Below are positions 1 to 6,534 of a stretch of 64,000 nt of DNA, one piece after another. Source of the stretch: an uncultured Allomuricauda sp. (lineage in GTDB: Bacteria > Bacteroidota > Bacteroidia > Flavobacteriales > Flavobacteriaceae). The first letter of the stretch is position 1, and each line of letters starts with the position of its first letter. Both the position numbers and the translations under genes were made by a program. A model generated the notes under the pieces. That model did not search any database, had not been told where the DNA came from, and saw only the letters and a list, made by a program, of their open reading frames with translations. The DNA is taken from the NCBI RefSeq assembly GCF_947499585.1, contig NZ_CANMOO010000001.1, positions 744,001 to 808,000 of the forward strand. The letters run 5' to 3'.

Positions 1-1
1 T

Positions 2-139
2 GCGGTACGTCCATTTTGTAAACCAGAAGATTATTGGGATGTGTATTTTGCTACGTATGAAAACTCAAAAATAGCATTGGATACAGCCGGAATAGAAATT
101 CCTTACCCACACTCTGTTGAGATACATAAGGATGCCTAA
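2..139 (+). CDS. Small-conductance mechanosensitive channel (MscS family), C-terminal end only
   Basis: An open frame enters from the left edge and ends at TAA 137-139, giving the last 45 residues of a protein. The visible tail (RPFCKPEDYWDVYF..., then GIEIPYPH) is the typical end of the cytoplasmic alpha/beta domain of MscS/YggB channels, which open under membrane tension to release solutes during osmotic downshock. The membrane part lies outside the window, so completeness cannot be judged. A rho-independent terminator follows at 250-274. Confidence 0.8.
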   Translation, partial: AVRPFCKPEDYWDVYFATYENSKIALDTAGIEIPYPHSVEIHKDA

Positions 140-151
140 ATAAAATTAATG

Positions 152-226
152 TCCTATCGAGCGCAGTCGAGATGTCTTTTTTACAATTAGTTCTCGACTG
201 CTCTTTCGACTACGCTCAAGATGACA
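152..226. repeat. Palindromic intergenic repeat, copy A (TCGAG...CTCGA family)
   Basis: An imperfect inverted repeat whose left arm contains TCGAGCGCAGTCGAGA and whose right arm contains TCTCGACTGC and CGACTACGCTCAAGATGACAG. It strongly resembles the repeat at 30017-30081 after hisS. The two copies share the CGAGCGyAGTCGAGA and CTCGACT cores and the terminal TGACAG, so this is a dispersed family of hairpin-forming elements, similar in concept to REP/BIME sequences. It lies between mscS and its terminator. Confidence 0.7.
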
Positions 227-249
227 GCTGGAACTGATATCTCTAAAAG

Positions 250-274
250 AAAGCACCTTTAAGGTGCTTTTTTT
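250..274 (+). terminator. Rho-independent terminator after mscS
   Basis: An 8-bp stem AAAGCACC/GGTGCTTT with a 5-nt loop, followed by a run of T. It lies downstream of the MscS gene and the palindromic repeat and would stop transcription before the RelA/SpoT cassette. The same AAAGCACC...GGTGCTTT stem recurs at 40374-40399 and 47215-47238. Confidence 0.75.
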
Positions 275-410
275 ATGATGCCAAAAATTAAATAACGTAT
301 TCGTTTTTCCAAAAGTGCTATCTATCCATTTCATCTGGATTTTTACGATAAAATTCCCGAACTTCACTTATCAGTTGCTAAAGAATCATTAAAACGATTT
401 TTAGCTTATC

Positions 411-419
411 GTTAGGCAC
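411..419 (+). other. GTTAGGCAC box: upstream boundary of a cassette-like unit
   Basis: GTTAGGCAC 14 bp before the RelA/SpoT start codon is the exact reverse complement of GTGCCTAAC at 1509-1517, just after that gene. GTTAGGC fits the GTTRRRY core (R') of integron attC sites and GCCTAAC fits the opposite RYYYAAC core. The single gene is thus framed as in an integron gene cassette. This is inferred from motifs; no integrase gene is in the window. Confidence 0.45.
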
Positions 420-432
420 AATTATAAAAAAA

Positions 433-1506
433 ATGAGTGATTTTATTAAAGAATATAGTTTAGCAAGACCACTTTACGAAAGCTTCCAGCTAAAATTAAC
501 TGAGTTGCTTAAAGAACTCATAAAAGAATCTGAAATTGAAATTGTTTCAATTGAAAGCAGGACTAAAACAATTGAGAGTTATAAAGAAAAAATTAACCGC
601 CCTGATAAAAATTATAAAGACCCGATTAATGATATAACTGACCTATGTGGAATTAGAATTATGACCTACTATACCGAAGACATATATAAAATAGCGGAAT
701 TAATAGAATCTGAATTCGCAATCGATGACGATAAAAGTGTTGATAAAACAATGGTAAATTCACCCGATAAATTTGGTTATCAATCTTTGCATTACGTTTT
801 AAGTTTAGGAAAGAAAAGAGATAAGCTAGTTAAATGGAGAAAGTATAAGGCATTTGTGGCCGAAATTCAAATTAGGACTATTTTACAACATTCATGGGCT
901 GCAATTGACCACAAATTACGTTACAAAACCAAAGGAGAAATACCAAGTGTATTAAAAAGAAAAATATACAGATTAAGTGCTTTATTGGAGCTTGCCGATG
1001 AGCAGTTTTTATCAATAAAAAATGCAACTTCAAAATTAAACTTTGAAATAGAAGATTCAATTGAAAAAGGAGAATTAAATATTGAATTTAATAACTTATC
1101 ACTCCACTCATACATAAAAGATAACAGTAAAATAAGTTCAATCGTGGGACAAGCTATTGATATAGGTTACCTAGAGGACCCTGAGATTGGATTAAGTATT
1201 GAAGATACTTATGAAGTATTCTATACTCGACTTATAGCAACATTAAACGAATCGAGTTTAGAGAATATTAAAGATTTAGATAATTTTTTAGATAATAATA
1301 AAAAAGTTGTCAAAGAGAAGTTGAATACGTTTCTAAAATTATTTAATTCTACCAATGATTCAGAAATATACGCAGTCGCAACTGATATTTTACTGATATT
1401 ACTTGTTATGGTAGATGAAAAAATTGACTTATCGAATAACAAATTGAGGGAAATTATTCATTGGGATCCATTATTAAAGACCTTTGATAAATTAACGCGC
1501 AAATAA
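433..1506 (+). CDS. Stand-alone RelA/SpoT-domain protein, putative (p)ppGpp synthetase
   Basis: Residues about 35-185 form a RelA/SpoT nucleotidyltransferase domain: the ATP-side basic motif (SRTKTIESYKEK, 42-53), the Mg-binding Asp in DITDLCGIRI (D70), the G-loop-like GYQSLH (115-120) and the catalytic EIQIRT motif (E144) followed by HSWAAIDHKLRYK. It should transfer pyrophosphate from ATP to GDP/GTP or a related acceptor. There is no HD hydrolase, TGS or ACT domain, so it is not the housekeeping Rel. At 357 residues it is longer than RelP/RelQ (about 210-230). The extra C-terminal part of about 170 residues is helical and unrecognised. Toxic synthetases (ToxSAS) and phage-defence CapRel proteins share the core domain, so a toxin or defence role is possible but not shown. 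It is very AT-rich, has no partner gene and is flanked by attC-like boxes, which suggests horizontal acquisition. Confidence 0.8.
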   Translation: MSDFIKEYSLARPLYESFQLKLTELLKELIKESEIEIVSIESRTKTIESYKEKINRPDKNYKDPINDITDLCGIRIMTYYTEDIYKIAELIESEFAIDDDKSVDKTMVNSPDKFGYQSLHYVLSLGKKRDKLVKWRKYKAFVAEIQIRTILQHSWAAIDHKLRYKTKGEIPSVLKRKIYRLSALLELADEQFLSIKNATSKLNFEIEDSIEKGELNIEFNNLSLHSYIKDNSKISSIVGQAIDIGYLEDPEIGLSIEDTYEVFYTRLIATLNESSLENIKDLDNFLDNNKKVVKEKLNTFLKLFNSTNDSEIYAVATDILLILLVMVDEKIDLSNNKLREIIHWDPLLKTFDKLTRK

Positions 1507-1510
1507 CTGT

Positions 1511-1706
1511 GCCTAACAATGCCTAAACGTAATACGGGGTTTTGGGCTAAATCGTAAGGTCTGTGTATTTTTATGATGTCACTAAATCTTTGGGATTTAG
1601 CTTTGGACAAAAAAAGAAAAAGCGAAACCAAAAGTTTTAGCTTCGTGCGCAGACGGAAACGAAAAGTTTCCTTACCTCCGCACTACGCTTAGCCCAACCG
1701 ATAAGT
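1511..1706 (+). other. attC-like structured recombination site after the RelA/SpoT gene
   Basis: It begins with GCCTAAC (1511-1517; RYYYAAC) and ends near GATAAGT (1700-1706), one base off GTTRRRY. Inside, TTGGGCTAA (1542-1550) pairs exactly with TTAGCCCAA (1689-1697). Two smaller hairpins, CTAAATC...GATTTAG and GGAAAC...GTTTCC, lie between. This outer-box, inner-stem and bulged-loop layout of about 200 bp resembles long attC sites of chromosomal integrons. No integrase is nearby, so it may be an isolated (CALIN-like) site or another Bacteroidota structured repeat. Confidence 0.4.
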
Positions 1707-1749
1707 GACATTCCCAAATCCACACCTCCTTTAATGTAAAAAATGCGTA

Positions 1750-3093
1750 CTAAACCCCAGTATAATTTGCTGGAGTTATTCTTTTGAGCTCATCCTTAAT
1801 AGCGTCCGAAACTTCAAGTGTATCAATAAAATTAGCAATGGAAACCTGTGTGATTCTTTCATTGGTACGCGTAAGGCCTTTTAGCGCTTCATAAGGGTTG
1901 GGGTAGCCTTCCCTTCTTAAAATAGTTTGTATGGCCTCAGCCACTACAGCCCAGTTGTTTTCTAAATCCTGTTCAAACTTCTCTACGTTCAACACTAATT
2001 TATTCAAACCTTTAAGTGTTGATAGGAAAGCGACCTGTGTATGTCCAAAAGGAACACCTACATTTCTGAGCACAGTACTGTCAGTTAAATCACGTTGTAA
2101 TCTAGAAATAGGAAGTTTGGCGGATAAATGCTCAAACAATGCATTGGCAAGACCAAGATTTCCTTCAGAATTTTCAAAATCGATAGGATTTACCTTATGG
2201 GGCATAGCAGAAGAGCCTACTTCCCCTTTCTTAATTTTTTGCTTAAAGTAATCCATGGAAATATAGGTCCACATGTCTCTATTCAAATCAATAAGAATGG
2301 TATTGATTCGCTTTAAACAATCAAACAGCGCGGCCATGTGATCATAGTGCTCAATCTGGGTAGTAGGAAATGAATGGTACAAGCCTAATTTTTCTTGAAC
2401 AAATTGTTGGCCAAAAGCCTTCCAATCTATAGTTGGATAAGCCACTTTGTGTGCATTATAATTTCCGGTAGCACCTCCAAATTTAGAAGCACTTGGGATA
2501 TCATTCAATAGGTTAAACTGCTCCTTTAACCTTTCTACAAAGACATCAATTTCTTTTCCCAGTCGAGTAGGGGATGCAGGTTGCCCGTGGGTTCTGGCAA
2601 GCATTGGAATATTTGCCCATTCCGCAGCCAATGCTTTTAACTTTTCAAATACTTCAAAATATAGCGGGACATAAACATCATTCATGGCGGCTTTAATAGA
2701 AAGTGGAACAGCCGTATTGTTGATGTCTTGGGATGTTAACCCAAAATGGATAAACTCCTTATGTTTTTCTAGACCTAAAGCATCAAATTTTTGTTTAATG
2801 AAATACTCAACGGCTTTTACATCGTGGTTGGTAGTCTTTTCAATTTCTTTGATTGCCAGAGCATCCTCCGTTGAAAAATCAAGATATATTTTCTGTAATT
2901 CAGGAAACTTGGCGCTATTAAAATCTGCTAGTTGAGGCAATGGAATTTCGCAGAGCGCAATAAAATATTCAATTTCTACCTGTACACGGTATTTTATAAG
3001 TGCTTCTTCAGAAAAATAATTCCCTAAAGCTTCAGTTTTATTGCGATATCTACCATCAATTGGAGAAATGGCATTGAGTTGGTTTAAAGACAT
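1750..3093 (-). CDS. purB: Adenylosuccinate lyase
   Basis: Fumarase/aspartase-superfamily enzyme that cleaves fumarate from SAICAR and from adenylosuccinate in purine synthesis, acting as a cytosolic homotetramer. The N-terminus SPIDGRY is typical of the long PurB type, and the superfamily signature with the catalytic-serine loop is clear (GSSAMPHKVNP, about residue 280). HGQPASPTRLGKE and TSQDINNTA are also present. Length 447 is normal. It lies 47 bp downstream of, and co-directional with, an all-helical protein (3141-3713), probably as a two-gene operon. Confidence 0.97.
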   Translation of the reverse strand: MSLNQLNAISPIDGRYRNKTEALGNYFSEEALIKYRVQVEIEYFIALCEIPLPQLADFNSAKFPELQKIYLDFSTEDALAIKEIEKTTNHDVKAVEYFIKQKFDALGLEKHKEFIHFGLTSQDINNTAVPLSIKAAMNDVYVPLYFEVFEKLKALAAEWANIPMLARTHGQPASPTRLGKEIDVFVERLKEQFNLLNDIPSASKFGGATGNYNAHKVAYPTIDWKAFGQQFVQEKLGLYHSFPTTQIEHYDHMAALFDCLKRINTILIDLNRDMWTYISMDYFKQKIKKGEVGSSAMPHKVNPIDFENSEGNLGLANALFEHLSAKLPISRLQRDLTDSTVLRNVGVPFGHTQVAFLSTLKGLNKLVLNVEKFEQDLENNWAVVAEAIQTILRREGYPNPYEALKGLTRTNERITQVSIANFIDTLEVSDAIKDELKRITPANYTGV

Positions 3094-3140
3094 TGACCAG
3101 GTTTTTGGAAAGCAGCAAAGATACTTATTAGTTAAGGAGT

Positions 3141-3713
3141 TTAAAAACCAAGTTTCTTAAGATCTGCTAAGGTTTTTCCAGCTCTAAATTTATATCCGGC
3201 AGTGCCCTCATGAGCAGTTTGTTCCAATATTAGTTTTAGTTCAGGATGAACCCAGTCAAATTTCATCCCCAAGTAATACAAGCTGGTCATGGCAAATACC
3301 TTGGCCGCTACTTTGTGCTCACCAATAAGCCAATCAAAACAAACGGTCATAATTCTTTCCAATTGCTCGGAAGTAACATGTTCATGGAAAGACTTGTCCT
3401 TGGTTTTAAAATAAGCTTCCATGCTTAATTCGCAAGTGTGAGCCATTGGACGAATAATGGATTCTGAGGTAAGATGTTGTATCCCTAAAGTGAATTTTTC
3501 AAAGTGAGGTAAAAGATAAATTAATTTTTTTCGCATAACATGGTCAAACACCCAGCTGGCATTGAATGAATCTGACTTATCTTGCTCAAACACTTCTGAC
3601 AACAGCGGCTCTATTAGCTCTGGCAGGGTTACCAATTGGGCTGCAAGTATGTTTATTTTTTCTTTTGAAAGTCGACCAGAATTTAATGCCGTATGTAATT
3701 GTTGTTTGGTCAC
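3141..3713 (-). CDS. Conserved flavobacterial helical protein of unknown function, upstream of purB
   Basis: 190 residues, apparently all alpha-helical with no signal peptide or membrane segment. Repeated helix-pair patterns (LPELIEPLLSEVFE, WVFDHVMRKKLIYLLP) suggest a HEAT/ARM-like solenoid; this is inference. No catalytic motif is seen. It is the first gene of a probable operon with purB and starts 32 bp from the divergent haem-binding gene. Homologues are sometimes labelled adenylosuccinate lyase, apparently only because of this neighbour; nothing in the sequence supports lyase activity. Confidence 0.7.
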   Translation of the reverse strand: MTKQQLHTALNSGRLSKEKINILAAQLVTLPELIEPLLSEVFEQDKSDSFNASWVFDHVMRKKLIYLLPHFEKFTLGIQHLTSESIIRPMAHTCELSMEAYFKTKDKSFHEHVTSEQLERIMTVCFDWLIGEHKVAAKVFAMTSLYYLGMKFDWVHPELKLILEQTAHEGTAGYKFRAGKTLADLKKLGF

Positions 3714-3745
3714 AAAATCATATTTTTACTGAAATACCTTAGCCG

Positions 3746-4210
3746 ATGAAAATAGCAAAAAAAATAGCAACTGCTCTGTTAATTATTCTTATTGCAATGC
3801 AGTTTTACAGACCTGAAAAAAATATTGCAGAAGGAGACTATGTTGCTGCTTTTGAAGCAGAGACCAAGCCAAGCCCCGCAGTGCAACAAATTTTGGAAAC
3901 CACTTGTTACGACTGCCATAGCGCCAATACAGTATATCCTTGGTACAATAATATTGCCCCGGTTTCTTATTGGCTGGACGATCATATTGAAGAAGGCAAA
4001 GAACATTTAAATTTTTCTGATTGGAAAAATTATTCTGCTAAGAAAAAAGACCACAAATTAGAAGAGTTGGTAGAAGAGGTAGAAGAAGGGGAGATGCCGT
4101 TGAATGAATATACCTGGACCCATAAAGAAGCCAAATTGACTGCTGATCAGAAAAAACTATTAATGGATTGGGCCAAAACTACTAGGTCGCTTTATCCAGT
4201 AGCTGAGTAA
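3746..4210 (+). CDS. Haem-binding (CXXCH) cytochrome-like protein
   Basis: An N-terminal hydrophobic signal or anchor (residues about 5-20) precedes a single c-type haem motif CYDCH (about residue 54) within TTCYDCHSANTVYPWYN, the hallmark of the Haem_bd domain of Bacteroidota. The C-terminal half is acidic and carries MPLNEYTWTH, typical of the family and a possible source of the distal Met ligand. It probably sits in the periplasm on the inner membrane as a small electron carrier or haem sensor. Its 3' end overlaps the convergent sirtuin gene by 29 bp. Confidence 0.8.
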   Translation: MKIAKKIATALLIILIAMQFYRPEKNIAEGDYVAAFEAETKPSPAVQQILETTCYDCHSANTVYPWYNNIAPVSYWLDDHIEEGKEHLNFSDWKNYSAKKKDHKLEELVEEVEEGEMPLNEYTWTHKEAKLTADQKKLLMDWAKTTRSLYPVAE

Positions 4211-4883
4211 CAAGAGTGGGAACACCTTGCGTTGCTGTTTTGGAAATTACGGTTAGATTTTCAAAACTTGATTGATCAACACTTGGCTTTGGATCAACAA
4301 AGTAAATGGGTGTTTCTCTAGCCACAAAATTAATTAGACTTGCAGCGGGGTATACTTGCATAGAAGTTCCTACAATAATTAGGATACTTGCCTGTTGGGT
4401 AATATGGATTGCTGTTTCTAGCATAGGAACCATTTCTCCAAACCAAACAATGTGCGGTCGTAATTGAAATCCGTTTTCATCCAAATCACCCAAAACCAAA
4501 TCCTTTTTCCAATCAAGAACATGATTTTCGTTTGCTGTACTTCTCGCTTTAAACAATTCCCCGTGCAAGTGAACCACGTGGGAGCTTCCAGCTTGTTCAT
4601 GTAGATTGTCCACATTTTGGGTGACTATACTAACATCATAATTTTTTTCCAGCGTCACCAAGGATTCATGTCCTGTGTTTGGCAATACTTCCAAAAGTTG
4701 CCGACGTCTTTGATTGTAAAAATCAAGCACCAGCTCAGGATTTCTTTCAAAACCTTGTGGAGAGGCTACTTCCATAACATCATGTCCTTCCCACAGCCCA
4801 TTGGAATCTCGAAACGTCTTTAACCCGCTCTCTGCACTCATGCCAGCACCCGTAAGAACAACTACTTTTTGTTTTTGACTCAT
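4182..4883 (-). CDS. Sirtuin, CobB/SIRT5-like NAD-dependent protein deacylase
   Basis: The Rossmann-fold NAD motifs are intact: GAGMSAESG (12-20), TQNVDNLH (88-95), catalytic His in HLHGEL (H107) and GTSMQVYPAA. FYNQRRR (55-61) supplies the Tyr/Arg pair that in E. coli CobB and SIRT5 binds negatively charged acyl groups, so desuccinylation or demalonylation is likely. The protein contains no cysteine, so the four-Cys zinc site of most sirtuins is absent. The start MSQKQKVVVL is preferred; an upstream in-frame ATG at 4907 would add eight residues. It is divergent from the TrmH gene. Confidence 0.88.
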   Translation of the reverse strand: MSQKQKVVVLTGAGMSAESGLKTFRDSNGLWEGHDVMEVASPQGFERNPELVLDFYNQRRRQLLEVLPNTGHESLVTLEKNYDVSIVTQNVDNLHEQAGSSHVVHLHGELFKARSTANENHVLDWKKDLVLGDLDENGFQLRPHIVWFGEMVPMLETAIHITQQASILIIVGTSMQVYPAASLINFVARETPIYFVDPKPSVDQSSFENLTVISKTATQGVPTLVTQLLDKAT

Positions 4884-4927
4884 ATATCCTAAAAATAAGA
4901 AATTCATTTTTCGTTATATTGTCATAG

Positions 4928-5581
4928 ATGTTTAATGATGATTTATTGACATATCTTGAAGGTTTTCTTACGGAAGAAAGAAAACAGCGGTTTCTAAATG
5001 TATTACAAAAGAGGACCAAGTACCTTACCGTTGCCATTGAAGATGTATATCAATTACACAATACAAGTGCGGTAATCAGAAGTTGTGATGCCTTTGGAGT
5101 ACAAGAAGTACATGTGGTGGAAGACCGATTTGAAAAACGTTTGGACAAGAACATTGCCATGGGAGCCGAACAATGGGTAGATATAAATCGATATCAAACT
5201 TCATCAGAATGCATTGCCACGTTAAAAGACATGGGATATCAAATTGTGGCAACCACCCCGCATAACGATTCAAGATTGCTTTCCCAATTTAAACTGAAAA
5301 CAAAAACAGCTCTTTTTTTTGGCACTGAAAAAGAAGGATTAAGTGAGGAAGTTATGCAAAAATCGGATGGATTTCTTAAAATCCCAATGGTCGGTTTTTC
5401 TGAAAGCCTCAATATTTCAGTTTCCGCCGCTATCATCCTCCAAAAACTGACCGAGGAGCTAAGAGCATCAAATATTGAGTGGCAGCTATCTGATATTGAG
5501 ATACTTGAAAAACAATTGGATTGGACTAAAAAATCCATCAAGGATGCGGAAAGTATTATAAACAGATACCTTTTAAAATGA
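4928..5581 (+). CDS. trmH: tRNA (guanosine-2'-O)-methyltransferase, TrmH/SpoU family
   Basis: SPOUT-fold methyltransferase. Motif 1 (HNTSAVIRSCDAFGV; catalytic Arg R51), motif 2 (FFGTEKEGLS) and motif 3 (IPMVGFSESLNISVSAAI) form the trefoil-knot SAM site. The 217-residue length and the short N- and C-terminal helices fit TrmH, which makes Gm18 in tRNA, better than the larger RlmB-type enzymes with an L30e-like domain. Substrate assignment is by family resemblance. It is divergent from the sirtuin gene and 40 bp upstream of an SRPBCC gene. Confidence 0.88.
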   Translation: MFNDDLLTYLEGFLTEERKQRFLNVLQKRTKYLTVAIEDVYQLHNTSAVIRSCDAFGVQEVHVVEDRFEKRLDKNIAMGAEQWVDINRYQTSSECIATLKDMGYQIVATTPHNDSRLLSQFKLKTKTALFFGTEKEGLSEEVMQKSDGFLKIPMVGFSESLNISVSAAIILQKLTEELRASNIEWQLSDIEILEKQLDWTKKSIKDAESIINRYLLK

Positions 5582-5621
5582 AGTTTTTGTACTTTAGGAC
5601 GTAACCAATAAAAAAAAACAA

Positions 5622-6149
5622 ATGATTATTCTACTTTACATTTTAGCAGCGATTGTTTTTATCGTTTTAATTTTGGGGGCAATTGCTCCAAAGACCTACA
5701 ATGTTTCACGCTCCATAGAGATAGCTAAACCCAAGGCCCAAGTTTTTGAAAACCTTAGGTTTTTAAAGAATCAAGATGCTTGGTCACCTTGGAACAAGAA
5801 AGATCCCAATATGGAGAAAAAATTTACAGGAACAGATGGCGAGGTAGGAGCTGTCAGCTATTGGAACGGTAATAAAGATGTTGGTGAAGGCGAACAAGAG
5901 CTTACTAAAATAATTGACGGGGAACGTATAGAATCGCAACTTCGTTTTTTAAAGCCTTGGAAATCTACATCAGATGCCTATATAACCACAGAGCAAATAG
6001 ATGATAATGCCACTAAAGTTACTTGGGGCTTCTCTGGAAAGAATAAGTTTCCTACCAGTATTTTCATGCTGTTTATGAATATGGACAAAGCTGTAGGTGG
6101 AGATTTTGAAGAAGGATTGTCTAGTTTAAAGGAATTAATGGAGAAATAG
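5622..6149 (+). CDS. Membrane-anchored SRPBCC (START/Bet v1-like) protein
   Basis: One N-terminal membrane helix (residues about 2-22) is followed by an SRPBCC domain beginning at NVSRSIEIAKPKAQVFE, with the usual W-x-x-W region (DAWSPWNKKDP) and the closing long helix (FEEGLSSLKELM). This fold binds hydrophobic ligands; the ligand here is unknown. It is followed 7 bp later by the VOC gene, suggesting cotranscription. Confidence 0.75.
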   Translation: MIILLYILAAIVFIVLILGAIAPKTYNVSRSIEIAKPKAQVFENLRFLKNQDAWSPWNKKDPNMEKKFTGTDGEVGAVSYWNGNKDVGEGEQELTKIIDGERIESQLRFLKPWKSTSDAYITTEQIDDNATKVTWGFSGKNKFPTSIFMLFMNMDKAVGGDFEEGLSSLKELMEK

Positions 6150-6156
6150 CATAATT

Positions 6157-6534
6157 ATGGAGCAGAATATGGTGGGCTGGTTCGAGATTCCCGTCTTGGA
6201 TATGGATAGGGCCAAATCTTTTTACGAATCAGTTTTTAAAATTGAGGTTCAAGTTCAGGATTTTGGAGGAACCCTAATGGGATGGTTTCCGTGGGCAGAA
6301 GGAAAAACTGGAGCTGCTGGTTCTCTAATTCTTCAATCTGAATACAAACCGTGCAATACAGAGGGAGTGCTTATTTACTTTGCTAGTGTAGATGTTGAAA
6401 ATGAATTAAATAGAATTGAGAAAGCTGGAGGTGAAATTTTGAAGCCCAAAACCCAAATTAGCCCAGAAGTGGGCTTTATGGGATTGTTTTTAGATACAGA
6501 AGGCAACCGGATTGCTTTACATTCCAGGGAATAA
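6157..6534 (+). CDS. VOC-family (glyoxalase/bleomycin-resistance fold) protein
   Basis: 125 residues forming the paired beta-alpha-beta-beta-beta modules of the vicinal-oxygen-chelate fold: the first starts at VGWFEIPVLDMDRAKSFYE, the second at GVLIYFASVDVENELNRIE and ends GLFLDTEGNRIALHS. Metal-binding residues of true glyoxalase I are not clearly present, so it may be a ligand-binding rather than catalytic member. It lies immediately after the SRPBCC gene; its stop codon directly abuts the stop of the convergent amylase gene. Confidence 0.8.
   Translation: MEQNMVGWFEIPVLDMDRAKSFYESVFKIEVQVQDFGGTLMGWFPWAEGKTGAAGSLILQSEYKPCNTEGVLIYFASVDVENELNRIEKAGGEILKPKTQISPEVGFMGLFLDTEGNRIALHSRE

Noticed and set aside
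146..367. 73-residue minus-strand ORF between mscS and the RelA/SpoT gene
   Set aside because: It runs through the palindromic repeat and the terminator, and its sequence has no protein-like conservation features.
318..377. Short minus-strand frame ending in a plausible protein tail (REFYRKNPDEMDR then stop)
   Set aside because: Only about 18 codons between stops; could be a gene remnant next to the cassette boundary, but it is too short to support.
411..1706. Full mobile integron or prophage
   Set aside because: No tyrosine recombinase, phage or transposase gene anywhere in the window; only one cassette-like unit.
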